From assembly GCA_965365465.1 (NCBI GenBank), contig CBDUBU010000002.1, positions 1 to 50,858 of the forward strand: a stretch of DNA of 50,858 nucleotides. Direction: 5' to 3'. The stretch is from CBDUBU01 sp965365465 (GTDB taxonomy: Bacteria > Bacteroidota > Rhodothermia > Rhodothermales > DASSAV01). Both the position numbers and the translations under genes were made by a program. Within the stretch, counting starts at the first letter, position 1; each line of letters opens with the position of its first letter. The notes beneath the pieces were generated by a model. It was given only the letters and a program-made list of their open reading frames with translations, was not told the origin of the DNA and did no database searches. Shown here piece after piece: positions 34,496 to 43,995 of this stretch.

Positions 34496-35017
34496 CTACG
34501 CCTGGCCTGTTCCTCCAGCAGCCTGCTGGACACGCGCGTCCATTTCCAGCACCTTCTCGATAAGGGTTTTCTTATAGTCGATCATCTTCTGCAAGAGGGC
34601 CGGATCGCTTGCGCCGAGAATCTGGATCGCCAGCAAACCGGCGTTTTTAGCTGCGCCAATGGCAAGTGTGCCCACCGGCACGCCGCCTGGCATCTGAACG
34701 ACGGATAGCAAAGAGTCAATTCCTTTCAGGAAGCGGGTAGGAACCGGAACGCCCAGCACGGGCAGGGGGGTTCCGGCCGCAATCATGCCAGGCAGATGCG
34801 CGGCTCCTCCTGCGCCTGCAATAATCACTTTCAGCCCGCGTTCGTGGGCTGCTTCTGCATATTCCAGCATGGCGCGAGGCGTCCGATGCGCAGAAAGCAC
34901 TCGTATCTCAAAGGGCACGCCAAACTCACGCATTATTTCGGCTGCTTCCTGCATGACGGGCAGATCCGATTCGCTGCCCATAGCGATTCCTACCAGGGGC
35001 TTTTTTTCGTCAGTCAT
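34496..35017 (-). CDS. purE: N5-carboxyaminoimidazole ribonucleotide mutase PurE
   Basis: PurE class I converts N5-CAIR to CAIR in purine synthesis. The 173-residue protein shows [16 protein letters not shown] (phosphate-binding), [36 protein letters not shown] and the [35 protein letters not shown] block. All key parts are present. It lies 48 bp after purK on the same strand, so purK-purE is one operon, and it converges with the GWxTD gene. Confidence 0.97.
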   Translation of the reverse strand: MTDEKKPLVGIAMGSESDLPVMQEAAEIMREFGVPFEIRVLSAHRTPRAMLEYAEAAHERGLKVIIAGAGGAAHLPGMIAAGTPLPVLGVPVPTRFLKGIDSLLSVVQMPGGVPVGTLAIGAAKNAGLLAIQILGASDPALLQKMIDYKKTLIEKVLEMDARVQQAAGGTGQA

Positions 35018-35065
35018 TTTTTTGTTATCGATGGTACAGGTGCGGTAAAACCGCTTACCCCGGCG

Positions 35066-36208
35066 CTACAGGCGAAGCAGGGAGGACGCTTTTTCGGCGC
35101 GGCTGCGCGCTTCCTCGCGTTCCCAGCCGGTTATGGTAACGTGCCCCATTTTACGTTTTTCCCGAACCTCTTTTTTGCCATACAGATGGATTGCTGCGCC
35201 GGGCACGGAAAGGGCCTCTTGCATCCCTTCGGCTTGCAAGAGGCCGTCTCGTTGCCCGAGAATGTTTACCATGACAGCTACCGGTTCCCGCAAGGCGGGG
35301 CTGCCCAGGGGCCATCCAAGAATAGCCCGAACATGGTTTTCAAACTGGGATGTATAACACCCCTCGATTGAATAGTGACCGGTGTTGTGAGGGCGCGGTG
35401 CGAGTTCATTAATCAATAGTTGCCCGTTTTCCAACTCAAACATTTCAACGGCAGTTAGCCCCACTCCTCCTACGGCCTCTACGGCGGCCAGCCCGATCTG
35501 CTGTGCTTCTGCGGCCACAGCCGAACTGATGGCAGCCGGTACGATAACTGCATGGCACCGGTGGTCGCGCTGCTCCGTATGCGCAACCGGGTAGATCACA
35601 TGGTCGCCGCTCGGGCTGCGGGCGACCAGCACCGCCAGTTCCCGGACGAATGGCGCCCATGCCTCCACGAGCAACCCATCTTCTGCTGCGAGGCGGGTCC
35701 AGGCGGGCTGCAAGCCTTCCACGCCTTCCACAGTGGCATTGCCGTATCCATCGTAGGAGCCACGCAGTTGTTTAAAGAGAACCGGATATCCGAATCTCGC
35801 AGCAGCCTCTTCGGCCTCATCCAGGGTCTTGCATAGCGCATAATCCGGAATGGGAAGTCCTGCTTCGCGCAAGCACTGCTTCTGAACGCCTTTGTCACGG
35901 ATGGTCTTAATCGTGAGCGAGGAGGGCCAGAGAGCGGTTTCCGGCGGAAGGACATCTGCCATCAAGTCAGCGGGCGCCCATTCGCTTTCGACAGTTACGA
36001 CCGTACACCCGGAAGCGAAAGCTCGCAGCACGTTCTTGTCTGTCCAGTCAGCGACAGTTGTGGCGCCGAGTCCGTCAATGGGGCCGGCCGGTTCGGGAAC
36101 CAGAAAACGGATCTGTATCCCCATACGGATGGCTGCCAGGGCCGTCATCCGGCCCAATTGTCCACCGCCCAGGATTCCTACCGTTGGCAGTGCAATGAAG
36201 GCTTGCAT
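35066..36208 (-). CDS. purK: N5-carboxyaminoimidazole ribonucleotide synthase PurK
   Basis: PurK uses ATP and bicarbonate to carboxylate AIR, giving the substrate of PurE. The 380-residue ATP-grasp protein opens VGILGGGQLGRMTALAA and shows VTVESEWAPADLM, VLFKQLRGSYDGYGNATVEG, TAVEMFELENGQLLINELAPRPHNTGHYSIEGC and SQFENHVRAILGWPLG. I chose ATG 36208 over TTG 36253; it places the Rossmann strand at the N-terminus as in the family. It is upstream of purE. A CGCAAAG/CTTTGC palindrome lies 70 bp upstream. Confidence 0.96.
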   Translation of the reverse strand: MQAFIALPTVGILGGGQLGRMTALAAIRMGIQIRFLVPEPAGPIDGLGATTVADWTDKNVLRAFASGCTVVTVESEWAPADLMADVLPPETALWPSSLTIKTIRDKGVQKQCLREAGLPIPDYALCKTLDEAEEAAARFGYPVLFKQLRGSYDGYGNATVEGVEGLQPAWTRLAAEDGLLVEAWAPFVRELAVLVARSPSGDHVIYPVAHTEQRDHRCHAVIVPAAISSAVAAEAQQIGLAAVEAVGGVGLTAVEMFELENGQLLINELAPRPHNTGHYSIEGCYTSQFENHVRAILGWPLGSPALREPVAVMVNILGQRDGLLQAEGMQEALSVPGAAIHLYGKKEVREKRKMGHVTITGWEREEARSRAEKASSLLRL

Positions 36209-36277
36209 AGATCGAAAGGGTTTGTGCTCGGATTTCGCAGGGAAAATAGGCAACCCTGATTTTAACCGCAGCTATCC

Positions 36278-36292
36278 GCAAAGAAACTTTGC
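36278..36292. promoter_or_regulatory. GCAAAG-AAA-CTTTGC palindrome upstream of purK
   Basis: Two 6-base arms are perfectly complementary around three A. The site lies 70 bp before the purK start in a divergent spacer shared with the stress-protein gene. It vaguely resembles a LacI/PurR-type operator (CGCAAA..TTTGC). No regulator is known here. Confidence 0.3.
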
Positions 36293-36529
36293 AAGCATCT
36301 TCCAGCAAACAAACTGATTTTCGTGTGGGCAAATCCCTTACGCCGTGTGAGGCGGATCGCTTACATGCGCGTGCGGGGAAGTCTGGCAGGAGATTGATTG
36401 ACGCTTTCGTACCTATAGTCCGTAAGCCTGAAGAAGGTCATGAGCCTTTCAAATGATATAAGCGGTTTTGAAGGGCAAATGTTGAAGGCCGGCGCAGGTT
36501 TCTTGCCGCCGGTATAGCCTGGGAGCGTA

Positions 36530-37519
36530 ATGCGTGCTATAAAAACGATTCTGGTACCGACTGACTTCTCCATGTGCGCGCAGGCGGCCCTTCTGCACGC
36601 CTATCAACTTGCCGAGCATTTCCAGGCCGAATTGCATCTGATGCATGTCATAGAAGGGGTCCGGGATGAGGCTACTGCTTCATTCCGGCTGGATTCCTGT
36701 CCTGCGTCGATCTCGATCAAGCCTGTCCATAACGGCAACAGCCCGAAATCGGCCTCGTTGCCCGGCGTATCCCTGCACCGGGTTATGGAACAAGGCCAGG
36801 AAGCAGCGCAGGCGATTCTCGCATATGCGCGTGAGCATCACGCCGGCATGATTGTGATGGGCGCTCACGGAGATGCAGGCGCAAACCGTTTCCTCGCAAG
36901 CGGGATGAACTATCTGCTTACAGGCAGTACGACTGAGCAGGTTGTCCAGAAGGCGTCATGCCCCGTTTTTGCAGTCGGGCTTCGGTGCGGCAGGTTTCCC
37001 GGGTTGGTGCGGCGCATCCTGGCCCCTGTCGATTTTTCAGGCTATTCAGCCCTTTCGGTGTGGTACGGAAAACAACTCGCCCGGCTTTACAATGCCCGCC
37101 TGGAGTTGCTGCACGTCATCGAAGCGCCGCCGGCGTTTTCGGCTAACGGATGCCTCGATGTATCTCAGGACTACGGGACACTGGTGACCTGCGTGAAACA
37201 GAAACTGCAACAGCTTCTCGATGAGACCGAGGGGCCGGACGTTCCCGCCGATCTGCACGTCGCACAGGGCCGTCCCTCTGATGAGATACCGGCCTATGCG
37301 GAGCGGAACGACATACAACTCATCGTTCTCGGATCGCATGGTCAGCACGGGAAAGAGCAACTACCGCTCGGCAGCGAGAGCGAACAAATTGCCCGTATGG
37401 CTTCTTTCCCGCTGTTCATGGTAAGAGATGCTTCTGTGCGGACGGTCGAAAACCGCCCTGAGGTTGGGGAAATCCTGTCAATGCCTTACCTGACGGCCTC
37501 ACAGGCGGAAGCTTGCTGA
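36530..37519 (+). CDS. Tandem universal stress protein (UspA x 2)
   Basis: This 329-residue cytosolic protein has two Usp domains. The first (residues 1-155) starts IKTILVPTDFSMCAQAALLHAYQLA and has IVMGAHGDAGANRFLASG with SCPVFAVG. The second (160-310) starts RRILAPVDFSGYSALSVWYGKQLA and has LIVLGSHGQHGKEQLPLGSESEQIARMASFPLFMV. The GxHG/GS ATP-site pattern is better kept in the second half. Usp proteins are induced by starvation or stress. It is divergent from purK; its start ATG 36530 has GGGAG upstream. Confidence 0.93.
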   Translation: MRAIKTILVPTDFSMCAQAALLHAYQLAEHFQAELHLMHVIEGVRDEATASFRLDSCPASISIKPVHNGNSPKSASLPGVSLHRVMEQGQEAAQAILAYAREHHAGMIVMGAHGDAGANRFLASGMNYLLTGSTTEQVVQKASCPVFAVGLRCGRFPGLVRRILAPVDFSGYSALSVWYGKQLARLYNARLELLHVIEAPPAFSANGCLDVSQDYGTLVTCVKQKLQQLLDETEGPDVPADLHVAQGRPSDEIPAYAERNDIQLIVLGSHGQHGKEQLPLGSESEQIARMASFPLFMVRDASVRTVENRPEVGEILSMPYLTASQAEAC

Positions 37520-37637
37520 ACGGTTTTCTCGTTTTGCCGTTCCGGCTTTCCTGCAAAACAGAATGCTGCCGATCCATCACGGCACAGAACAAACCGTGTG
37601 TTGAATCATATGCGGCAGGCATGGAACCTTTCAGGAT

Positions 37638-38240
37638 ATGTCTGACACATACCTTGCTCTTGCAACACGGGCGCGCACGGAGATTAAAGTTAAGGGGTCT
37701 CGTTTCATCGCTGAAGCAATTCCAGTGATCTCTGAAGAGGAAGCCGGCGCGGAGATAGATCTCATACAGCGGCGAGAATTCAGCGCCGCCCATCGTTGTA
37801 CGGCGTACCGGTTGGGGCCGGAGGGCGCCGTTTTCCGGTACAATGATGACGGTGAGCCCTCCGGGACGGCCGGAGCGCCTATCCTGCGGCAGATCGATGC
37901 CCGCGCTTTGACCAACACACTGGTGGTGGTGACCCGGTATTTCGGGGGCGTCAAGCTTGGAACCGGCGGCCTCATCCGGGCTTACGGAGAGGCCGCTTCA
38001 GCCGTGCTTGACGAAGGCGCCATTGAGCAGCATGTGGTTCGTCTTCCCGTTTCCCTGACATTCGATTATGCGGATACCTCGCCTGCCATGCATACGATAG
38101 GCCGCTTCGATGCCATCGTTGCAGAAACACAGTATACGGACGTGACGAGCGTGGTGGTGGAGGTTCGGCGTTCTCAGGCAGCCGCGTTTATAGATGCGTT
38201 CGTAGAAGCGCTCTCCGGGCGCGGCGCCGCTGCTATTTGA
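37638..38240 (+). CDS. yigZ: YigZ/IMPACT-family protein
   Basis: The 200-residue protein has the UPF0029 (IMPACT N-terminal) domain: EIKVKGSRFIAEAIP, FSAAHRCTAYRLG, YNDDGEPSGTAGAPIL and VVVTRYFGGVKLGTGGLIRAYGEAA. A ferredoxin-like DUF1949 domain forms the C-terminal third. Eukaryotic IMPACT affects translation through GCN1, but the bacterial role is unknown. The symbol follows E. coli. It lies 118 bp after the stress protein and converges with rnhA, only 6 bp away. Confidence 0.93.
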   Translation: MSDTYLALATRARTEIKVKGSRFIAEAIPVISEEEAGAEIDLIQRREFSAAHRCTAYRLGPEGAVFRYNDDGEPSGTAGAPILRQIDARALTNTLVVVTRYFGGVKLGTGGLIRAYGEAASAVLDEGAIEQHVVRLPVSLTFDYADTSPAMHTIGRFDAIVAETQYTDVTSVVVEVRRSQAAAFIDAFVEALSGRGAAAI

Positions 38241-38246
38241 GCGCGA

Positions 38247-38741
38247 TCAGACTTTAAACTGCTTCATGGCGCTAACCGCCATGCGATCAACGCGGTTGTT
38301 GAGTTCGTCGTCGGCATGTCCCTTTACCTTGATCCATTGAATATGGTGTCGGGAGGTGTGTTTGAGCAGCAATTCCCACAGATCCCTGTTTTCGACGGGT
38401 TTTTTTGCTGCGGTTTTCCATCCGTTGCGCTGCCACCGTTCAAGCCAGCCCTCGGTGAATGCGCGGAGCATATATGCGCTGTCCGTAAAAATGGAAATCT
38501 TGCAGGGTTCCGTGAGCGCCTTTAGCGCCTCCAGCGCAGCCGTCAGCTCCATACGGTTGTTCGTGGTGAGCGGCTCTGCGCCCGATAGTTCCCGTTCGTG
38601 TGCGCCATGCTTGAGCAGCGCAGCCCATCCGCCGGGACCCGGATTTCCGCTGCACGCGCCATCGGTGTAAATTGTAACGTGTTTCAAAAGAGGGGTCAGA
38701 ACAAGAGGTGAGAAGTATACAAGGCGCCAAACATACACCAT
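38247..38741 (-). CDS. rnhA: Ribonuclease HI
   Basis: RNase HI cuts the RNA strand of RNA-DNA hybrids. The core starts HVTIYTDGACSGNPGPGGWAALL (first catalytic Asp), then TNNRMELTAALEAL (Glu), SIFTDSAYMLR (Asp) and VKGHADDELNNRVDRMA (His and last Asp), so all catalytic residues are present. The N-terminus is uncertain: ATG 38741 adds about 18 residues; TTG 38687 would give a standard MKHVTIYTDG start. Length is 146-164 residues depending on the start. It converges with yigZ. Confidence 0.95.
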   Translation of the reverse strand: MVYVWRLVYFSPLVLTPLLKHVTIYTDGACSGNPGPGGWAALLKHGAHERELSGAEPLTTNNRMELTAALEALKALTEPCKISIFTDSAYMLRAFTEGWLERWQRNGWKTAAKKPVENRDLWELLLKHTSRHHIQWIKVKGHADDELNNRVDRMAVSAMKQFKV

Positions 38742-38842
38742 ACGACGCATTCGTTCCAATTCAGGTGCGGTTGTATTGACCGAAAACCCCGACAGATACA
38801 GAACGTTTACCTGTCCGGAGCACTAAAAATGAGCAAGCAAGA

Positions 38843-39859
38843 ATGAAATTCGTCGATTATGTCACGATTACGGTTCGCAGCGGTAAAGGGGGGGCCGGAG
38901 CCGTTGCTTTCAGGCGAGAGAAATTCGAGCCTAAAGGAGGCCCGTCTGGGGGCGATGGAGGAGCAGGAGGGTCGATTCTTCTAGAGGCTGACCGGCAACT
39001 GTACACCTTGCTGGACCTACGGTACAACCGGCACCACTTTGCGCAAAACGGTGAGCAAGGCAGCGGCGCGAACAAAAAGGGAAAGGACGGAGAAGATATC
39101 GTGCTTCGCGTGCCAATGGGGACGGTAGCCAGGTATACGGAAAGTGGCGAGATAATCGGAGAGGCGCTCCAGCCGGGAGAGCGGCTGGTGCTGGCTCAGG
39201 GAGGGCGTGGCGGCAAAGGAAATGCTTTTTTTAAATCATCCACGCGCCGCACTCCTCGCTTTGCACAGCCCGGAGAACCTGGAGAAGAAAAAGAAATCAC
39301 GCTGGAGCTGAAGCTGCTGGCCGATGTCGGCTTGGTAGGGTTTCCAAATGCGGGAAAGAGCACGCTGATTTCAACGCTGTCTGCTGCTCGCCCTCGTGTT
39401 GCTGATTATCCCTTCACGACCCTGGAACCGTCTCTGGGAGTAGTGTACGTCGGCGAGTATCAGTCCTTTGTAATGGCTGATCTGCCGGGCATCATCGAAG
39501 GAGCGCATGAGGGCAGGGGACTGGGGTTGAGGTTTCTGAAGCACATCGAACGGAACGCCGTGCTTCTGCTGGTAATTCCAGTTACGAGCGAAGATGTGGT
39601 GCAGGAATACCGAACGCTGCTGAATGAACTGGAGTCGTTTAACCCTGAACTCCTTGACAAACCGCGCCTTGTGGCGCTCTCTAAGATGGATCTGCTCCCC
39701 GAACAAGAAAGAGAGGCAATCTCAGCGAAAGTGAAAAAGGAGTTTCCTCCAGACATCGAACTGTTCCCGCTCAGCGCTGTTGCCCGGATCGGTCTGGAGC
39801 CGCTGCGCAGGGCGCTATGGCAATGCGTCGAAGAAGCGCACGCAGAGAGTGATCTCTAG
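38843..39859 (+). CDS. obgE: GTPase Obg
   Basis: Obg is an essential GTPase involved in 50S assembly and stress control. The 338-residue protein begins with the glycine-rich OBG fold (VRSGKGGAGAVAFRREKFEPKGGPSGGDGG). Its G domain shows GFPNAGKSTLISTLS (G1), DYPFTTLEP (G2), ADLPGIIEGAHEGRGLG (G3) and ALSKMDLL (G4, SKMD). There is no extra C-terminal OCT domain. It is full length and starts at ATG 38843, divergent from rnhA. Confidence 0.96.
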   Translation: MKFVDYVTITVRSGKGGAGAVAFRREKFEPKGGPSGGDGGAGGSILLEADRQLYTLLDLRYNRHHFAQNGEQGSGANKKGKDGEDIVLRVPMGTVARYTESGEIIGEALQPGERLVLAQGGRGGKGNAFFKSSTRRTPRFAQPGEPGEEKEITLELKLLADVGLVGFPNAGKSTLISTLSAARPRVADYPFTTLEPSLGVVYVGEYQSFVMADLPGIIEGAHEGRGLGLRFLKHIERNAVLLLVIPVTSEDVVQEYRTLLNELESFNPELLDKPRLVALSKMDLLPEQEREAISAKVKKEFPPDIELFPLSAVARIGLEPLRRALWQCVEEAHAESDL

Positions 39860-39909
39860 GCGTTAAGCAGCAAACTCCGGTTGCGCTTTCCTGACGATTA
39901 GGAGTACAT

Positions 39910-41100
39910 TTGAGACAGGCTTGTAACCAGTGTGACGCATCAACCGGTTTCCTTTTCACAGACATGGAGCTTTCCCTTTTCCCCGACGGAGCCGGTATAG
40001 ATGAGGATGAAGAGCGCGCGCTCATTGCACTTTCACTGGTCCCCGGAGTCGGGCCTGGACGTATTCGCGCTTTGCTGGCGCGATTCGGCTCGCCTGCCGC
40101 AGTAATGGCGGCCTCGCGGCGTGCGCTGTCCGAGGCCCCCGGCGTAGGCCCTCAGACAGCGGATGCTATCGCTGGCATCAATGTGAAAGAGGCTGTAGAA
40201 ACACAGATCTCCCGCGCCAGAAAGGTTGGAGCAGACCTTCTATCCGTAGGAAGCCGAGGCTTTCCGCGTCTGCTGAGCCAGATTTACGATCCGCCTGCCC
40301 TCTTGTGGAAGCGAGGCGCTATCACAGAGGCGGATGACCGTGCCATTGCCATCGTTGGGACCCGTCGTGCAACAGATTACGGCCGGCGGGTCGCGCATGA
40401 CTTTGCCTGGGAGCTTGCAAGGGAAGGCTACACGATCGTAAGCGGTCTCGCTTATGGCATCGATGCCGCCGCGCACGCAGGGGCGCTTGAAGCAGGGGGG
40501 CGCACCCTCGCTGTGCTTGGGTCTGGCGTAGACCGCATTTATCCTTCCAGCCATGTACGGTTGGCAAAAGCGATAACTGAGCAGGGGGCAGTACTCTCCG
40601 AGTATCCGCTCGGGTCAAATCCGGATGCGCCTAATTTCCCCAAGCGAAACCGGATCATCAGCGGGCTTTCCCTGGGCACGCTGGTCGTGGAGGCCTATGC
40701 ATCGGGTGGCGCCCTCATTACGGCAAGGCTGGCCCTGGAGCAGAACCGAGAAGTGTTCGCCATACCTGGGTTGATTCACAGCAAAGCCGGCGAGGGCAGC
40801 AATCGACTCATCCGGGATGGACATGCGAAGCTCGTAAACTCTATCGGCGACATCCTGGCGGAATTGAACCCCGCAAGCGTTCCTCGCGCGTCGGCTTCAG
40901 ATGTCGGGAGCCTGGTTGATCTCAAACTGAATGACATCGAAAAGAAGTTGTTTGAGGCATTGAGCGATCAACCGCTTCATATCGATACGTTATGCCTTAA
41001 TACCTGCGTAGATGCCTCTACGGCGCTTGTCTACCTGCTTGGCTTGGAGTTCAAAGGTCTGGTGCGGCAGATGGCCGGAAAGCAGTTTATGCGAGCCTGA
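39910..41100 (+). CDS. dprA: DNA-processing protein DprA
   Basis: DprA protects incoming single-stranded DNA and loads RecA during transformation. The protein has 396 residues: HhH region (LVPGVGPGRIRALLARFGSP), Rossmann core with AIVGTRRATDYGRR, YTIVSGLAYGIDAAAHAGAL, LAVLGSGVDRIYP, NFPKRNRIISGLSLGTLVVEA and SGGALITARLALEQNREVFAIPG, and a C-terminal winged helix. The TTG at 39910 has TAGGAG at 5-6 bases; ATG 39964 is the alternative. This is the canonical copy; a divergent relative lies at 21108. Confidence 0.95.
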   Translation: MRQACNQCDASTGFLFTDMELSLFPDGAGIDEDEERALIALSLVPGVGPGRIRALLARFGSPAAVMAASRRALSEAPGVGPQTADAIAGINVKEAVETQISRARKVGADLLSVGSRGFPRLLSQIYDPPALLWKRGAITEADDRAIAIVGTRRATDYGRRVAHDFAWELAREGYTIVSGLAYGIDAAAHAGALEAGGRTLAVLGSGVDRIYPSSHVRLAKAITEQGAVLSEYPLGSNPDAPNFPKRNRIISGLSLGTLVVEAYASGGALITARLALEQNREVFAIPGLIHSKAGEGSNRLIRDGHAKLVNSIGDILAELNPASVPRASASDVGSLVDLKLNDIEKKLFEALSDQPLHIDTLCLNTCVDASTALVYLLGLEFKGLVRQMAGKQFMRA

Positions 41101-41113
41101 AAAATAAGCCCCC

Positions 41114-42181
41114 ATGATCCTTTTTCTGGCGCTGCTCGCAGTCTTTTTTATAGTCGCTACGATTACCCCGTTTTTCCGTCGTGATGAGTGGTGGATCCGG
41201 ATTTTTGATTTTCCACGAAGCCAGATTGCTATAGGTGGCGCGCTTGTAGCCTTCAGCTACCTGTTCGTTAGAAATCCTGCCCTTCCGTCGCTCGATCTTG
41301 TTTTCGGTCTTCTCGTGCTCTGTGTGATTTATCAGGGCTGCCGAATGTATCCCTACACGCCGATGGCGTCCTGTCAGGTGCATGACGCAGAGACTGGATC
41401 TTCTCCGGATGCGACCTTCACGCTGCTGATTGCCAATGTGTTGATGTCGAACCGGAATGCAGAGGGATTTCTCCAGATTGCCGGAAAAAGCAATCCCGAC
41501 CTTATCCTGTGCGTCGAGACCGATGCCTGGTGGGAGAAAAACCTCCGCGCTCTGGAAAAGACTTATACCTGTACGGTAAAAAAGCCCCTTGAGAATACGT
41601 ATGGCATGTTGCTTTATTCTCGTCTCCCGCTCATCGAGCCGGAGATCCGGTGCCTTATGGAGGAGGATATTCCGTCCATAAAGACTTCGTTCCGCTTGGC
41701 TTCCGGCGTCGTGGTCCAGTTTTATGGAATGCATCCCAAACCGCCTTACCCGGAAGAAGACAAAGACACAACCGAAAGAGACGCAGAACTCTTGCTGGTG
41801 GGGAAGGAGGTGAAGGGACTGGACAAACCTGCTGTCGTCGCCGGAGACATGAACGATGTAGCATGGTCGCATACGACCCATTTGTTTCAGAAGATAAGCG
41901 GGCTGCTGGATCCTCGTATCGGACGGGGTATGTACAATTCTTTCCATGCGAAGTATCCTTTTCTCCGTTATCCGCTGGATCATGTTTTTCATTCAGACCA
42001 TTTCAAGCTGGTTTCCATGAGCCGCCTGCCGTACTACGGTTCGGATCACTTTCCCATCTGCATCGAACTCCATTACGATCCTTCCGCCGAGGCACAACAG
42101 GAGGAGCCGGAAGCGGATCAGGAGGAACAGGAAGAGGCGGCGGAAAAGGTAGCGGAAGGCATTGCTAAATCAGATCTGTGA
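41114..42181 (+). CDS. Membrane-anchored endonuclease/exonuclease/phosphatase (EEP) family protein
   Basis: The 355-residue protein has three hydrophobic N-terminal segments (LFLALLAVFFIVATI, IAIGGALVAFSYLF and LVFGLLVLCVIYQG), then an EEP domain from about residue 98. Catalytic-type motifs are LLIANVLMSN, PDLILCVETDAWW (Glu), VVAGDMNDVAWS (GDxN), and YYGSDHFPICIEL (SDH). A low-complexity Glu/Ala/Gln tail ends the protein. Substrate is unknown; relatives act on nucleic acids, phospholipids or endonuclease-like targets. It starts 13 bp after dprA, so likely co-transcribed. Confidence 0.87.
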   Translation: MILFLALLAVFFIVATITPFFRRDEWWIRIFDFPRSQIAIGGALVAFSYLFVRNPALPSLDLVFGLLVLCVIYQGCRMYPYTPMASCQVHDAETGSSPDATFTLLIANVLMSNRNAEGFLQIAGKSNPDLILCVETDAWWEKNLRALEKTYTCTVKKPLENTYGMLLYSRLPLIEPEIRCLMEEDIPSIKTSFRLASGVVVQFYGMHPKPPYPEEDKDTTERDAELLLVGKEVKGLDKPAVVAGDMNDVAWSHTTHLFQKISGLLDPRIGRGMYNSFHAKYPFLRYPLDHVFHSDHFKLVSMSRLPYYGSDHFPICIELHYDPSAEAQQEEPEADQEEQEEAAEKVAEGIAKSDL

Positions 42182-42185
42182 AGGG

Positions 42186-43319
42186 ATGACGGTTGAGGAA
42201 TTAAGGACCCAGTTCCCCCACACGGAGCATACCATTTACCTGAACCATGCCGCGACCAGTCCTCTGAGCGTCAGGGTTGTTGATTCCGTCAATGCATACC
42301 TGACCCAGAGGAGCGTGACCAACATCGAGAATTATTACGATTTTCTCCCTGTGGTAGAGGAAACACGCGCATACATCGCCCGGCTTCTCGGCGCTGACCA
42401 GAAATGCGTGGAGTTCATGCCAAACACCACTACTGCCCTTCATGTACTGGCTCATGGCATCGATTGGAGACCGGGAGACCGGATTGCGATTCCTGCCTGC
42501 GAGTTTCCTGCAAACGTTTATCCTTTCCTCGATCTCAACCGGCGTGGGGTGGCTGTAGATTTTATTCCTCACCGGGAAGGCGTCTTTGCAGTGAACGACA
42601 TCGAGCAGTCGCTCACGCCACGGACGCGCTTGCTCTCGGTAAGCTGGGTGCAGTTCCTGTCAGGGTTTCGGGCAGATCTGGCTGAGATTTCCAGGCTGTG
42701 CCGGGATCGAGGGGTGATCCTTTCAGTAGATGCCATCCAGGGGCTTGGAGCGCTCCAACTCGATGTGGAGGCTTCGGGAGTCGATTTTCTGGCGTGTGGC
42801 GGGCAGAAATGGTTGATGGCTACCCAGGGTACAGGCTTTTTGTATGCAAGCGAAGCCATGCAGGAGCAATTGATCCCGGCGGCGGGATGGATGCATGGGC
42901 CTGTCGATTGGGATAACTTCTTCGAGTACAAGTTGCAGTTCCACAAAGATGCAACAAAGTACAGGCTTGGAACGCTGAACGATATGGGTATCGCTGCATT
43001 GCACGCAGCGCTGAAGCTATACTTCGAGGCAGGCGCCGCATGGTGCGAAAAGCAGGTGCTTGGTAATGCCGGCCTTCTCCGACAGGGACTCGAACGCCTC
43101 GGCATGGAATGCTATGGCTCTGACGCGCCCGAAAGCAGGTCAGGGATCATAACGGCAAAGCATTCGGACCCTGAAGCGCTTTTTGACTATTTGAAACAAC
43201 ACGGTATCGTCGCTTCGGTTCGGCAACGGATGATCCGCTTTTCACCCACGTACTATAATAGTTCCGATGAGATAACAGCCGCCCTGGATGCCATAGCGCG
43301 TTTCATGGAGACGGTATGA
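42186..43319 (+). CDS. Class V aminotransferase (PLP-dependent)
   Basis: The 377-residue protein is a fold-type I PLP enzyme of the NifS/IscS/selenocysteine-lyase group. Visible are YLNHAATSPLS, EFMPNTTTALHVLA, WVQFLSGFRADL, ILSVDAIQGLGALQLD (PLP Asp) and ACGGQKWLMATQGTGFLY with the PLP lysine in GGQKW. There is no obvious active-site cysteine loop of cysteine desulfurases, so it may be an aminotransferase, kynureninase-like or epimerase enzyme. Start ATG 42186 is 4 bp after the EEP stop; TTG 42162 would overlap it. The three genes dprA-EEP-aminotransferase form one run. Confidence 0.9.
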   Translation: MTVEELRTQFPHTEHTIYLNHAATSPLSVRVVDSVNAYLTQRSVTNIENYYDFLPVVEETRAYIARLLGADQKCVEFMPNTTTALHVLAHGIDWRPGDRIAIPACEFPANVYPFLDLNRRGVAVDFIPHREGVFAVNDIEQSLTPRTRLLSVSWVQFLSGFRADLAEISRLCRDRGVILSVDAIQGLGALQLDVEASGVDFLACGGQKWLMATQGTGFLYASEAMQEQLIPAAGWMHGPVDWDNFFEYKLQFHKDATKYRLGTLNDMGIAALHAALKLYFEAGAAWCEKQVLGNAGLLRQGLERLGMECYGSDAPESRSGIITAKHSDPEALFDYLKQHGIVASVRQRMIRFSPTYYNSSDEITAALDAIARFMETV

Positions 43320-43670
43320 CACCCCTCTCTGTTGTCACGAACCCTGCGGATCTTCCTCTCCTAGACGAACCCGTGTTCCCCTCCGCGTCTCTAGGCGCGT
43401 CAGCCGTCGCAAACCGGGCAGGTTGCCGGAATAACCTGTTCTGCCTGAGAACCGATTTCTATCTTCGGAAACGGTTCGCTGCGTTGAAGGTAGCGCCGCG
43501 CCAGAGCATACCTTCTTGCCGAAAACCCCTGCAAACTTAAAAACATAGATCCTTCCCTGCTAATGACACAAAGAGCAAGGAAACAAAGCTTAAGGACATG
43601 GCGCCCTCCCTCACCCTTATCATCCCGACAACAGGAAGGAGCGCTCACGTTCCGGCATTCCTCAGCCTCG

Positions 43671-43738
43671 GGGATCCTTCCTCGCGTGGAGGTTCTGCAA
43701 AACGGGCAGGCGGCGGTAGCCGCTCGTCAGGATGACAC
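43671..43738. repeat. Imperfect palindromic repeat-like unit
   Basis: The flanks GGGATCCTTC and TCAGGATGACA enclose a GC-rich centre with GCGGC/GCCGC pairing. The flank pattern resembles widespread intergenic units of the GTCATCCTGA...GGATCC type; the resemblance is an impression and only one copy was seen here. Confidence 0.35.
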
Positions 43739-43774
43739 TTCGGTAGAGGATATATAGCCATTATGAAAGGCGCT

Positions 43775-43804
43775 GTCATGCTGAACAAAGGGAAGCATCT
43801 ATGC
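43775..43804 (+). repeat. Dispersed intergenic repeat GTCATGCTGAAC, copy 2
   Basis: It matches 1243-1272 at 27 of 30 positions. The ATGCT...AGCAT stem is kept and the loop differs. Confidence 0.6.
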
Positions 43805-43924
43805 TATGAGAGAGGCAGGCCCGCAACGCTGCCCCACCTCCAACCCGGCAAACCATGCAAGAAAGCGATGCGAAAGAGAAATAAAGCGGCTTGGGGCGCG
43901 AAACTTCGTTTTGGACCGCAGAAA

Positions 43925-43995
43925 CCGCAAAACCCCCTTTTTGACCCCGTCAAGGCCATTTTGCCTGAACGAAAAACCGCAATAAACCGCAAAAT
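43925..43995 (-). repeat. 71-bp dispersed intergenic repeat, copy B
   Basis: The reverse complement of this segment aligns with 19359-19429 at about 60 of 71 positions without gaps. The AT-rich GCGGTTT units recur several times inside. It lies in the 849-bp gap. Confidence 0.75.
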
